The notes under the pieces are model-generated. The model did no database searches. It was not told the origin of the DNA and saw only the letters and a program-made list of their open reading frames with translations. Made by a program: the position numbers and the translations under genes. A DNA stretch of 64,000 bases from CAVSQX01 sp963730225 (lineage in GTDB: Bacteria; Planctomycetota; Phycisphaerae; Tepidisphaerales; Tepidisphaeraceae), in assembly GCA_963730225.1 (NCBI GenBank), contig CAVSQX010000004.1, positions 1,054,001-1,118,000 of the forward strand, written 5' to 3'. Below, one piece after another: positions 25,529 to 33,764 of the stretch (positions are counted from its first letter, which is position 1; each line of letters opens with the position of its first letter).

Positions 25529-26443
25529 CTAATTTCCCAGGGAGTGAAGGATCGGCGGCGTACTGGGGGATGGATTGTCGATCACGATCTGGTGCGAACG
25601 CAGCGGCGGTACGGGGGCGGCGGAACGCACGTGCCAGGTCAGCAGGAGCGCCATGACAAAAATCAAAGTCAGCAGGCCGGCGAACAACGCGGCGACGAGT
25701 TTGCTTTCACCTCCGGCAGCGGCCGCTGCGACGCCAGAGGAAGCGCCGATGGTCGAGCCGCCGATGGGGGGTCCGTGGCCGACGGGTCCGACCATCTGCA
25801 TCTTTCCCAATTCGCTCATGAGCCGCAGCGGCGCGGCCTTGGCGGTCTGGTGCGTGCAGAAATCGCTCAGCGCGATCAGCGCCACGTAAATTCCCTTGTT
25901 TCGCAGCAGCTTTTGCAAATCTTCGACGCCGGATTTTATTTTGCGCGAGACGGTGGCCGGCGAGGTGTTCAACTCAGCGGCCAATTCCGCCTGCGGCGTG
26001 CCCTGAAGGAAATGCCGAACCAACAAGCTGCGAGTGGGCTCGGGCAAATCGATCAGAGCTTCATCGACGTACGGAGAAACTTCTTCCCACGTCGGCTCAC
26101 CGGCGCGGGGGAGCAAATCGCGGTTGACGAAGTAGGATTTTTCCCGGCGGCGGCGCGAGGTTTCGCTGCGCTTGGCGTCGATCGCCAGATGCGTGGCCTC
26201 GCGGTGCAGCCAGCCGCCGAGCGATTGCGTGACGAGTTTGGGCTGGCGAAGCAGTCGGAAAAAAGTTTCCTGGGCGACGTCCTGGGCGCGGGCTTCGTCG
26301 CCGAGAATGCGATGCGAGGCGGCGTAGACGACGCCGGTATATCGGCGGACGATTTCGGCGAAGGCGGCGGGGTCGCCGGTTTCGGTGAATCGCCGCAGCA
26401 GCGAAAGGTCGGGTTCGGAGATGGCAGCGGCGGCGGCTTGCAT
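25529..26443 (-). CDS. ECF RNA polymerase sigma factor with C-terminal membrane segment
   Basis: A 304-residue protein. Residues about 10-175 are an ECF sigma factor: region 2 FAEIVRRYTGVVYAASHRILGDEARAQDVAQETF, and region 4 LIDLPEPTRSLLVRHFLQGTPQAELAAELNTSPATVSRKI. A 130-residue extension follows. It is Gly/Ala-rich with one strong hydrophobic helix (LVAALFAGLLTLIFVMALLLTW, about 250-271) and a Pro-rich tail. A sigma factor tied to the membrane and translated between a secretion ATPase (5 nt gap) and a GspF (11 nt gap) is unusual. No separate anti-sigma gene is adjacent. Confidence 0.85.
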   Translation of the reverse strand: MQAAAAAISEPDLSLLRRFTETGDPAAFAEIVRRYTGVVYAASHRILGDEARAQDVAQETFFRLLRQPKLVTQSLGGWLHREATHLAIDAKRSETSRRRREKSYFVNRDLLPRAGEPTWEEVSPYVDEALIDLPEPTRSLLVRHFLQGTPQAELAAELNTSPATVSRKIKSGVEDLQKLLRNKGIYVALIALSDFCTHQTAKAAPLRLMSELGKMQMVGPVGHGPPIGGSTIGASSGVAAAAAGGESKLVAALFAGLLTLIFVMALLLTWHVRSAAPVPPLRSHQIVIDNPSPSTPPILHSLGN

Positions 26444-26448
26444 CGTTG

Positions 26449-27564
26449 TTAATTCTGACGGAAGCCCGGCGGCGGGGTTTCATCGGTCGGCGAGGTTTTT
26501 TCCGCACCAAGAACCCGAAAGACCTCGGCCCAGTCGGTCAATCCAGCGGCGACCAAATCGGCGGCGGATTGGCGCAAACTCTTGTAGCCACTCTGCTTCT
26601 GATAAACCTCGGCCATCGCAGCGGCGGTCGGATGCAGAATTGCATTTCGCAAAGGTGGATCGAGGCGAACAAATTCGGCGATCGGAAGCCGGCCGTGATA
26701 GCCGGCCGAATCCCTGCGCCGCAGCAACCGCTGGGAGACGACGCCGAAGAGCGCGCTGCTGATCTGGTAGGGCTGGGCGCCCATCTCGATCAGCCGGGCG
26801 ATGGCACCGTCGGCGGCGGCGGCATGGAAGGTGCAGATCAGACGATGACCGGACAGCGCGGCCTGGAGCGCGAGCGTGGCCGTGGCGGCATCGCGGATTT
26901 CGCCGAGCATCAACACCTGCGGGTCCTGACGCAGAATGCTGCGGAGAGCGCGCTCATAGCTGAGCTGGCCGAACGGCGAAACTTCGATCTGCGTGATGCC
27001 CGGAAGATCGCGCTCGACGGGATCTTCCAACGCCACGATGCTCAGGCCGGCGGAGTTTTGCGCGATCCATTGGAGCAGCGCGTAGATGGTGGTGGTTTTT
27101 CCGCTGCCGGCCGGGCCGGTGACGATCAACATGCCTGCTTCGCCGGTGGCGAATTGTTTGAGGCCCGCAAGAACGCCGGGCGGCAGATGCAGTTCGTCCA
27201 GGGTTTTGGGCTGCACGAGGTCGGCGGGCAGACGCACGGCGGCGCGAAGGCCGTGCGTTGTCGGAATGATCGCCAAGCGCAGATCCATCTCCTGCGGTGC
27301 GCTGACGCTCAGGCGTCCTTCCTGGGGAATGTCCAGCCGATAGGTGAGCAGATGAGCCATCACCATCAGCCGAGTAACCATGGCGCGGCCACTGACCGTG
27401 TCGTGATGGGCGACGGTTTCCAGAAGGCCGTCGATGCGAAGCCGAGCTTCGTAGCCGTCGGCGGTGGGTTCGAGATGCACATCGGAAGCGCGGCGGCGCA
27501 CGGCTTCGTGAAGAATATGATCCACCAGCGGGCGGGCATCGGGCGGTGCGGCATCGACGGACAT
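26449..27564 (-). CDS. gspE: Secretion ATPase GspE/PilB family, short form
   Basis: A 371-residue hexameric assembly ATPase. DVHLEPTADGYEARLRIDG is the N2 domain. Walker A is GPAGSGKTTTIYALLQW, the Asp box is SIVALEDPVE, Walker B is QVLMLGEIRDAATATLA, and the His box is GHRLICTFHAA. It lacks the N-terminal MshEN/N1 domain and the four-Cys zinc element of full-length GspE, so it may depend on its cognate GspF for docking. First gene of the operon; divergent from the Gfo/Idh gene with only 44 nt between starts. Confidence 0.88.
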   Translation of the reverse strand: MSVDAAPPDARPLVDHILHEAVRRRASDVHLEPTADGYEARLRIDGLLETVAHHDTVSGRAMVTRLMVMAHLLTYRLDIPQEGRLSVSAPQEMDLRLAIIPTTHGLRAAVRLPADLVQPKTLDELHLPPGVLAGLKQFATGEAGMLIVTGPAGSGKTTTIYALLQWIAQNSAGLSIVALEDPVERDLPGITQIEVSPFGQLSYERALRSILRQDPQVLMLGEIRDAATATLALQAALSGHRLICTFHAAAADGAIARLIEMGAQPYQISSALFGVVSQRLLRRRDSAGYHGRLPIAEFVRLDPPLRNAILHPTAAAMAEVYQKQSGYKSLRQSAADLVAAGLTDWAEVFRVLGAEKTSPTDETPPPGFRQN

Positions 27565-27608
27565 GCCACCATTGTACCGAGTTCCAGCTTGCGATTATTC
27601 TCCAATTT

Positions 27609-28640
27609 ATGAGCGATGCGGAATTCAAGGCCGTGCAGGTGGGCTGCGGAGCGATGGGCCAGAGGTGGGTGGAAACGGCGATGAAAATCGCCGGGGTGCG
27701 GATCGTCGGGCTGGTGGATGTGAATCCGTCGGCGGCGACGCAAACGGCGGAAAAATTCCATCTTCCAGAGACGATCGTTCACGCCACGCTGAAAGATGCT
27801 CTGGCGGCCACCGATGCGGATGTCGTTTTCGATGTCACAGTTCCCGAGGCGCACGAAGCGGTGGTGATCGAAGCGCTGGGCAGCGGCCGACACGTGCTGG
27901 GAGAAAAGCCGATGAGCGCGTCGATGGAAAGCGCGCGGCGAATGGTGGCGGCGGCGGAGAAATCGGGCAAGACTTACGCCGTGACGCAGAATCAGCGGTA
28001 CGCGGCTCCGATTCGATCGCTACGGACATTTCTGCAAGGCGGGCGAATCGGCTCTCTGGAAGAAATTCACACGGATTTTTACATCGGCCCGCACTTCGGC
28101 GGGTTCCGAGATCAGATGGCGTTTCCGCTGATTCTGGACATGGCGATTCACCATTTCGATGCGGCGCGATTTTTGAGCGGCGCGGATGCGCAGAGCGTTT
28201 ACTGTCACAGCTTCAATCCGAAGCGATCGTGGTACGCCGGGGATGCGTCGGCGGTGGTGATTTTTGAAATGACGGGCGGAATGGTGCTGAGCTACAGAGG
28301 ATCGTGGTGCTCGCAGGGGCAATCGACGGGGTGGCATTGTCATTGGAGGATTCTGGGGAACAAGGGGACGGTGCAGTGGAACGGCGCGGAAACATTCGAG
28401 GCCGAGGCGGTGAAATCGGACGGCAAAACGGGGTTCATGGCCGAGTGCGAAAAGATTCTGGTTCCGCTGGAGCCGATGGAGTTCACGGCTCACGAGGCGA
28501 TCATGCGGGAGTTTTTCGCCGCGCTGCGACAGGGCAAAAGGCCTGAGACGGATTGCCGGGATAACATCAAAAGCCTGGCGATGGTGCTGGCGGCGGTGGA
28601 GAGCGCCGAAACGGGGCGAAAGATCGCGGTGAAATGGTGA
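27609..28640 (+). CDS. Gfo/Idh/MocA-family oxidoreductase
   Basis: A 343-residue NAD(P)-dependent dehydrogenase. The Rossmann glycines are in VQVGCGAMGQRWVETAM, the family EKP motif is HVLGEKPMSASME, and the catalytic His region is MAIHHFDAARFL. The substrate is probably a sugar or inositol derivative but cannot be fixed from sequence. ATG 27609 gives a normal start; longer readings upstream run into gspE. The stop overlaps the dus start by 7 nt, so the two genes form a unit. Confidence 0.9.
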   Translation: MSDAEFKAVQVGCGAMGQRWVETAMKIAGVRIVGLVDVNPSAATQTAEKFHLPETIVHATLKDALAATDADVVFDVTVPEAHEAVVIEALGSGRHVLGEKPMSASMESARRMVAAAEKSGKTYAVTQNQRYAAPIRSLRTFLQGGRIGSLEEIHTDFYIGPHFGGFRDQMAFPLILDMAIHHFDAARFLSGADAQSVYCHSFNPKRSWYAGDASAVVIFEMTGGMVLSYRGSWCSQGQSTGWHCHWRILGNKGTVQWNGAETFEAEAVKSDGKTGFMAECEKILVPLEPMEFTAHEAIMREFFAALRQGKRPETDCRDNIKSLAMVLAAVESAETGRKIAVKW

Positions 28641-29755
28641 ATATCGGATCGATTCAGTTGCCGCATCCGTTCTGCCAGGCGGGGCTGGCGGGATACAGCG
28701 ACCGGGCGATGCGCGTCGTCGCCCGGCGGCGGGGATGCCCGTACGCCGTCACCGAAGCGCTGCTGGATGTGATTCTGCTCAGCGGCGGGCAGGGATTGAA
28801 AAAGAGCATCGACATCAACGATGAGGATCATCCAGTCGCGGGGCAGATCATCGGCAGCGAGCCGGACACGATGGCTGCGGCGGCGAAGCTGGTGGCGAAG
28901 TTCGGCTACGACGTGATCGATCTGAACTTTGCCTGCCCGGTGAAGAAGATCAAAAACAAATCGCGCGGCGGACACATGCTGGCAGATGTGCCGCGGGCGC
29001 AAGAGATTCTCAAGTCGGTGCGCGATGCGCTGCCGCCGCACGTTGAAACAACGGTGAGCTTGCGGCGCGGGTTCGACGAATCGCCGGAATCGGTCGAGCG
29101 GTTTTACCAAATCGTCGAAACGGCATGGGCAAACGGATTCGCCGCCGTGCGCGTGCACGGAAGAACGGTGGAGCAGAAATATCTGGGGCGGGCGAGTTGG
29201 CCGTTCATCGCGGAAGTGAAACGGCGATATCCGAATCGCACGATTCTGGGCAGCGGCGATGTCTTCACGGCCGAGGATGCGGTGCGGATGGTGCGGGAAA
29301 CCGGCGTGGACGTGGTGTGGATCGCGCGGGGGGCGATCGGAAATCCGTGGATTTTCCGGCAGGCAGTGCGAGTGCGGGCGGGCGGGGAAAATGATCCGCC
29401 GTCGATCGCCGAGCAGCGCGACGCCCTGCGGGAACACTTCGCCATTGCGATGGAAATCCACGGCGAGCAGCTCGCCGGCCGGCGAATGCGGAAGATGGGG
29501 ATCAAGTACAGCCGATTCCATCCGTCGGCGGCGCAGGTGAAAAGCGATTTTATCGGCGTGCAGAGTTTGCGCGATTGGAACGCGGTTTTAACCCGGTGGT
29601 ATGCGAACGACGGAAATGGAATTTGGCCGGGGCCGTTGGCGGCGGATGAGGTGAATGCGGCCGATTATTTCACGGCGAACACATCGGCGACGGAAACTTC
29701 AAATCCCGCCAGCAACGCGGAGCTGGCGGATTGTCCGGCCGTGAATGTGCCGTGA
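28634..29755 (+). CDS. dus: tRNA-dihydrouridine synthase
   Basis: FMN enzyme that reduces uridine in tRNA D-loops. Blocks: HPFCQAGLAGYSDRAMR (FMN side), DVIDLNFACPVKKIKNKSRG with the catalytic Cys, VRVHGRTVEQKYLGRASW, and the FMN phosphate site GSGDVFTAEDAVRMV...VWIARGAIGNPWIF. The layout is DusB-like. The start overlaps Gfo/Idh by 7 nt. The last 30 residues are unlike Dus and are antisense to the end of the Uma2 gene, so the C-terminus may be a read-through. Confidence 0.92.
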   Translation: MVNIGSIQLPHPFCQAGLAGYSDRAMRVVARRRGCPYAVTEALLDVILLSGGQGLKKSIDINDEDHPVAGQIIGSEPDTMAAAAKLVAKFGYDVIDLNFACPVKKIKNKSRGGHMLADVPRAQEILKSVRDALPPHVETTVSLRRGFDESPESVERFYQIVETAWANGFAAVRVHGRTVEQKYLGRASWPFIAEVKRRYPNRTILGSGDVFTAEDAVRMVRETGVDVVWIARGAIGNPWIFRQAVRVRAGGENDPPSIAEQRDALREHFAIAMEIHGEQLAGRRMRKMGIKYSRFHPSAAQVKSDFIGVQSLRDWNAVLTRWYANDGNGIWPGPLAADEVNAADYFTANTSATETSNPASNAELADCPAVNVP

Positions 29756-30283
29756 ATTTCGTATTGATTTCCGGATAATTTTAGAACCGTGATCTGGCTC
29801 GGTTTGCGGATCGACGATCCAATATTCCGGAATAGCGGCCTGGGCGTATTCAATACGCTTGGTTTCCAGATCGCGTTTGCGATCGTCATCGCTGACGACT
29901 TCCATCACCAGATCGGCGCCATCCGAGAATTCATTTTTAACATGGGGAAATTTCTCGCGAGACATGAACATTAAATCGGGCTCTCGAAATTTCCTTTCAT
30001 CCAGCCTGATCCGGAACGGGGCAATCACCACCAGCCCAAGATTTCTGGCCGCAACAAAGGCGTTCAACAATAGAAAAAGCCGCTGAACGATCAGCTGGTG
30101 AATCAATGTCGGCATCGGCAGTACCTCCACGTTGCCGTCTGTGAATTCCACGAAATAATTCCCGTTCAACTGCAGATAATCCTCCACGCTCCAATGCCCC
30201 TGGTACGGAAACAGCTTGGCGATGTCCCAGGCGGGCTGCGGGGCGGAGGGAGTTGCGACGGGTTTGGGGGAGGCGATGCTCAT
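29665..30283 (-). CDS. Uma2-family (DUF820) putative endonuclease, frameshifted
   Basis: N-terminal part (ATG 30283): WSVEDYLQLNGNYFVEFTDGNVEVLPMPT, RIRLDERKFREPDLMFMSRE and ADLVMEVVSDDDRKRDLETKRIEYAQAAIPEYWIVDP, the standard Uma2 pattern with PD-(D/E)xK-like acidic residues. The normal C-terminus (ITVLKLSGNQYEIHGTF...SALLAGFEVSVADVF) is in the next frame. Removing one base of the GG at 29796-29797 joins them. The actual nuclease activity of this family is not well established. It overlaps the end of dus tail to tail by 91 nt. Confidence 0.78.
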
Positions 30284-30350
30284 CAGCGGTAATTCAACTT
30301 ATGATAGTATACGATTTGGACTGCGGGATCACCGGGAAAATGCCGAGAAA

Positions 30351-30830
30351 ATGAATATGGAACCGTCCAAATGCCTCGAACTTCATCATCTTCGGCGTGA
30401 AGTGCTGTCGGCCCGCGATCGGGGCCGGGTGGTGATTGAATTCGCCGACGGAGCGGCGTTTGCCAACCTCACCGAAGCGCGTCAACTGGCCGACCAGATG
30501 GTCGTGCTGGTGAATCTTCCATTGCTCGGCCCGCACTGGTTCGCCGCCGATCGGGCGCGGGCGGCGACAATCGTGACGGCGGTGCTGCATTGGGATCTGG
30601 AAACGCTGCGTCCGCGCGTGCCACAGGCGCAGGCAGAAGCGCTGACGGAAAAAATTCTGCGGCAGTTCACCGGCGAAGCGACCTATCTGACCAACGTGCG
30701 CCCCAAGGCGGATATCACCAAATCGCCGCACCGCTGGGCGTCGGGATCGGATCAGGCGGAACTGGACGCGGGGGTGGCGATCGTCTCGCACGAATTGGTG
30801 GGATTGGTGTGGGTGGAGGATCGGCCGTGA
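30351..30830 (+). CDS. Hypothetical protein
   Basis: 159 residues, soluble, no recognised domain. Contains GRVVIEFADGAAFANLTEARQLADQM, LVNLPLLGPHWFAADRARAATIVTAVLHWD and ITKSPHRWASGSDQAELDAGVAIVSHELVG. Codon use looks like neighbouring real genes. ATG 30351 is preceded by a weak GAGA. Divergent from Uma2 across 67 nt, which contain an AT-rich TATGATAGTATAC. The short gap (48 nt) to the next gene suggests one unit with 30879-31148. Confidence 0.6.
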   Translation: MNMEPSKCLELHHLRREVLSARDRGRVVIEFADGAAFANLTEARQLADQMVVLVNLPLLGPHWFAADRARAATIVTAVLHWDLETLRPRVPQAQAEALTEKILRQFTGEATYLTNVRPKADITKSPHRWASGSDQAELDAGVAIVSHELVGLVWVEDRP

Positions 30831-30878
30831 AAAGAATTGCCTATTGCCAATTGCATATTCCCAATTGATGAACGCCGC

Positions 30879-31148
30879 ATGCATTCGAAATCGCCGCCAA
30901 GAAATCGTCTGGCGAAGGTTCTGCCGCAGCGATGGCGCGAGGTGCTGGCGGCCAACGGCGTGCCGAAACGGAAATACACGGCGGTGCTGAAAGCGACGCT
31001 GAGCGATGGGCGAGTCATCGCTGAGATGATCGTCGAGCAGGGATGGATCATCGCCCTGGAGCGCGACGGGCTGAGTGGGACGTTCGAGCGACGGATCGAT
31101 TTCGATCCGCGCACGATCGAAGCGATCGAAATCGCGCAGGTGGTCTGA
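30879..31148 (+). CDS. Hypothetical small basic protein
   Basis: 89 residues: MHSKSPPRNRLAKVLPQRW then REVLAANGVPKRKYTAVLKA, and a beta-rich end LSDGRVIAEMIVEQGWIIALERDGL. No family recognised. ATG 30879 was chosen over an in-frame ATG at 30837 because the added residues (MPIANCIFPIDERR) look non-coding. Ends 5 nt before the convergent stop of the DUF5684-like gene. Confidence 0.5.
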   Translation: MHSKSPPRNRLAKVLPQRWREVLAANGVPKRKYTAVLKATLSDGRVIAEMIVEQGWIIALERDGLSGTFERRIDFDPRTIEAIEIAQVV

Positions 31149-31153
31149 AATCG

Positions 31154-31612
31154 TTACGCCGTCGGATTATTGATATCAAAGCCGCGCGCCTGCGGCTGAT
31201 AGGTCGCCGAGCCGAAGCCCAGCATCAAGAAGAAAATAAAGGGCAGGAAAACCAATCCGATGGCGAACGCCGCGCCCTGTCCGAACTTCTTGGACACGTC
31301 GATGCAAACGATGACGTGGATGACGAGGCTGACAATTGGAATGAAGTAAAGCAGCAGCCACCATCCGGGCCTGCCGGCGATTTGCAGAAGAACGTAGAAG
31401 TTGTAGAAGGGGATGATCGCGGCCCAGCCGGGTTGGCCGGCCTTGGTGAAGACCTTCCACATTCCGACGATCCACAAAACAATCAGGGTAAGTTCGATCA
31501 AAAACAGGGCGAAGCCGAAGATGCCGGCGCCCAACATGCCAGCGGTCGCGGCAGCTTGCTGATTCGGAGTCAAATTGTTCGCCTGTGCCAGAAATGAGAA
31601 TGTGCCGGTCAT
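31154..31612 (-). CDS. DUF5684-like membrane protein
   Basis: 152 residues with about three or four membrane helices: LGAGIFGFALFLIELTLIVLWIVGMWKVF, then KAGQPGWAAIIPFYNFYVLLQIAGRPGWWLLLYFIPIVSLV, and GAAFAIGLVFLPFIFFLMLGFG. The KAGxPGWAaiIPfYN block is the mark of the DUF5684/DUF805-like group. Function unknown. ATG 31612 has a good GGAGAAGG site. Confidence 0.75.
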   Translation of the reverse strand: MTGTFSFLAQANNLTPNQQAAATAGMLGAGIFGFALFLIELTLIVLWIVGMWKVFTKAGQPGWAAIIPFYNFYVLLQIAGRPGWWLLLYFIPIVSLVIHVIVCIDVSKKFGQGAAFAIGLVFLPFIFFLMLGFGSATYQPQARGFDINNPTA

Positions 31613-31769
31613 ATTCCTTCTCCACTGAGTTGCACGACTTGGAACAAACGCCCACCGGACGCAACAACGACGAAGGGACGAAAAAGTTCCCCAATGCCAG
31701 CGGCCCTTCGATTGGCGAAATGATCGCTTGTGGGGGCGGGATTTGCAAATTGATACCGACTTGGGTCCA

Positions 31770-31788
31770 CCGGGGCTGCCGCCCCCGG
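31770..31788 (-). repeat. GC hairpin downstream of 31837-32226
   Basis: CCGGGG (31770-31775) and CCCCGG (31783-31788) form a 6-bp stem about 50 nt after the stop of the minus-strand gene at 31837. It may help end that transcript but has no T-run. Confidence 0.35.
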
Positions 31789-31836
31789 CTGCAAAAGATT
31801 CGAACTGTAGCGGTATCTAAACTCGGGAATGGATTG

Positions 31837-32226
31837 TCATCCCGGCGTTCGGCGCGGCACGCCGGTGCGGTTGACGTCGGCGCCGAAGGTTTGATTGCGG
31901 CCGCCGACCTGCTTGCCGCCGAACTGCGGAAGATTCGGCCGCTTCTGTCCGGCGGGAGACGACTTGTCCAGAAAGCTGGCCATCGCGGCGGCGGCGGGCT
32001 TGTTCAGTCCTTCCTTGAGATGACGAAACGCCGCCGATTCTTTTGTCGTCGACGGACCCGCCGGCAGGGGAACCTTGGCCGCGACGAATCGCGCCGCCGA
32101 TTCGGCCGCCAGCGTCGTGTTGATTCCCGCGGCCGCCGGGGCGGGCGCGGTTTTGGATTTGGAGGATTTGGGAACGGGCGGTTTGGCGGCGCCGGCGGGG
32201 CTTTCGGCTTTTCGTGTCTTGGGCAT
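31837..32226 (-). CDS. Hypothetical Ala/Pro/Lys-rich disordered protein
   Basis: 129 residues of low complexity: MPKTRKAESPAGAAKPPVPK, an Ala-rich centre with AAFRHLKEGLNKPAAAAMASFLDK as the only likely helix, and a Gly/Arg tail (PNLPQFGGKQVGGRNQTF). No domain recognised. The basic Ala/Lys tail is similar in style to the DksA-like N-terminus. Support is codon usage and lack of a better reading; the start has no clear ribosome site. Divergent from the sulfotransferase gene across 54 nt. Confidence 0.45.
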   Translation of the reverse strand: MPKTRKAESPAGAAKPPVPKSSKSKTAPAPAAAGINTTLAAESAARFVAAKVPLPAGPSTTKESAAFRHLKEGLNKPAAAAMASFLDKSSPAGQKRPNLPQFGGKQVGGRNQTFGADVNRTGVPRRTPG

Positions 32227-32280
32227 GCTGCGTTATCTTATGGAAATTCAGCCTGCGGGCAACGATTTATTCGAAAAGAC

Positions 32281-33126
32281 ATGGCGACTGCATTCAGCGA
32301 CCGATCGGTTCGACCGTTTCCCGGCAAGGGCCATCCGCTTCGCACGATTGTCTGGATCGCTTCCTATCCCAAAAGCGGCAACACGTGGGTGCGCTGGCTG
32401 CTGTGCAACCTCATGGGGCATCGCATCAAGTCGGCGGGGGAAATGGAACAGATCGTTCCCGACATCCATCAAAGCGGAGCGCCGACATCGCCGCCCGCGC
32501 AGATCACCTGCATGAAGACGCATTTCCCCTGCTCGATTCAACTGCCGATGCTGGCCCACACGGCGGCGGCGGTCTACATGATTCGCCATCCGATGGATGT
32601 CATGGCTTCCAACGTCGATTACGCCCGGCGCGGCATTGCCGGCGGTATGGATGAGCCGATGGCCGTCGCACGCTACATGGATGAATTCATCGCCCATGGC
32701 GGGGTTCCGTACTGGATCGGACAAGGGTTTGGTACCTGGCAAGAAAATGTCTGGAGTTGGACTGGTTACAAGCAACCGTTTCCGGTGCTGGTTCTACGTT
32801 ACGAGCAGATGCTGCAAGATGCGCACGGGGCGGCGGGGCAATTGAACGATTTTCTGGGGTTGGGCAAATCGGCCGTTGAAATTCGGGAGGCCGTCGAGGC
32901 CTCGACCTTTGAGCGCATGGCCGAGGCGGAGGAGTCGGATATACGCCAAAAGAAATCGGGCGTCTTCTACGATCCGAATATCCAATCCAACCTCGACGCC
33001 GGCCACCGTTTTATGCGCAGCGGCAAAGCGGGCCGGGGGAAGCAAGCGCTTTCACCGGAGCAGCGCCAGCGGTTTCTCGAAGTCTTCGGTGCGTCGATGC
33101 GACAGTTGGGGTACGACCAGCGGTGA
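32281..33126 (+). CDS. Sulfotransferase-domain protein
   Basis: 281 residues. The 5'-phosphosulfate loop is WIASYPKSGNTWVRWLL (about 25-41), and the 3'-phosphate site is YMIRHPMDVMASNVDYARRG with the R...S pattern. Other blocks: CMKTHFP, YKQPFPVLVLRYEQMLQD and a basic C-terminal FYDPNIQSNLDAGHRF region near the PAPS loop. It transfers sulfate from PAPS to an alcohol or amine; the acceptor is unknown. ATG 32281. Confidence 0.88.
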   Translation: MATAFSDRSVRPFPGKGHPLRTIVWIASYPKSGNTWVRWLLCNLMGHRIKSAGEMEQIVPDIHQSGAPTSPPAQITCMKTHFPCSIQLPMLAHTAAAVYMIRHPMDVMASNVDYARRGIAGGMDEPMAVARYMDEFIAHGGVPYWIGQGFGTWQENVWSWTGYKQPFPVLVLRYEQMLQDAHGAAGQLNDFLGLGKSAVEIREAVEASTFERMAEAEESDIRQKKSGVFYDPNIQSNLDAGHRFMRSGKAGRGKQALSPEQRQRFLEVFGASMRQLGYDQR

Positions 33127-33190
33127 AGGCCAGGGCGAGGATGCGACTTTTTGCTTGCATCGGCGCGGATTGCATATCATTCTGTTATCA

Positions 33191-33742
33191 ATGACTCCCC
33201 CCGGCGATGATTGCTTTGCGCCGCCCAAAGAGCCGTGCGAATGCTATTGTCTGCATTGCGGCCGGATCTTCATGAGCGATCAGATCTGGTATCAGAAGAT
33301 CATCGGCAGCGGGGAACATGTCGACGGATTCTGGATGTGCCCCACGCCCAACTGCGACGGAGCCGGGTTCACCTTCGATATTTTTCCGACTGATCCCGAC
33401 CATTCGGCCAACCAGGGATGGTCCGACGATGAAGAACCCGAGGAAGGGGAAGAAGAATTCGCCGAAAAGGGGGAACAAGGGGAAGATTCCTGGGATCCGG
33501 AAGAATCGAAGTACGCCGAACTGGGCGAACCCCAGGAGGACGACGATATCGAGGGCGAGGAATGGAAGCTGGGGTTGGGGCCGGGCGAGAGCCCGCCCGA
33601 ACCGCCCTGGGCCCAGGAGGCCAGGCAACGGTGGGAAGAGGAACAGAAGAAGTACGATGAGCCGGATCGCCGGCCGCGTGAGTTGGATTGGTCGAATCGT
33701 CCGCCCCAGCCGCCATTGGGCGAAAATGATATTCCATTTTGA
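33191..33742 (+). CDS. Zinc-ribbon protein with acidic tail
   Basis: 183 residues. The N-terminal 60 residues have CECYCLHCGRIFMSDQIW and MCPTPNCDGAGF, a likely zinc ribbon (two Cys pairs). The rest is very acidic and Pro/Glu/Trp-rich (SDDEEPEEGEEEFAE, GEEWKLGLGPGESPPEPPW, RRPRELDWSNRPPQ), probably disordered. Not recognised. A possible promoter is TTGCTT (33151-33156), 18 bp, TATCAT (33175-33180), which would put the start of transcription almost at the ATG. Confidence 0.6.
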   Translation: MTPPGDDCFAPPKEPCECYCLHCGRIFMSDQIWYQKIIGSGEHVDGFWMCPTPNCDGAGFTFDIFPTDPDHSANQGWSDDEEPEEGEEEFAEKGEQGEDSWDPEESKYAELGEPQEDDDIEGEEWKLGLGPGESPPEPPWAQEARQRWEEEQKKYDEPDRRPRELDWSNRPPQPPLGENDIPF

Positions 33743-33764
33743 GTGCGACTCACTTCTCCGCGGG

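Noticed and set aside
23619..25532. 637-codon open frame on the plus strand over the GspF genes
   Set aside because: Antisense shadow of clear GspF proteins with membrane helices and T2SSF repeats.
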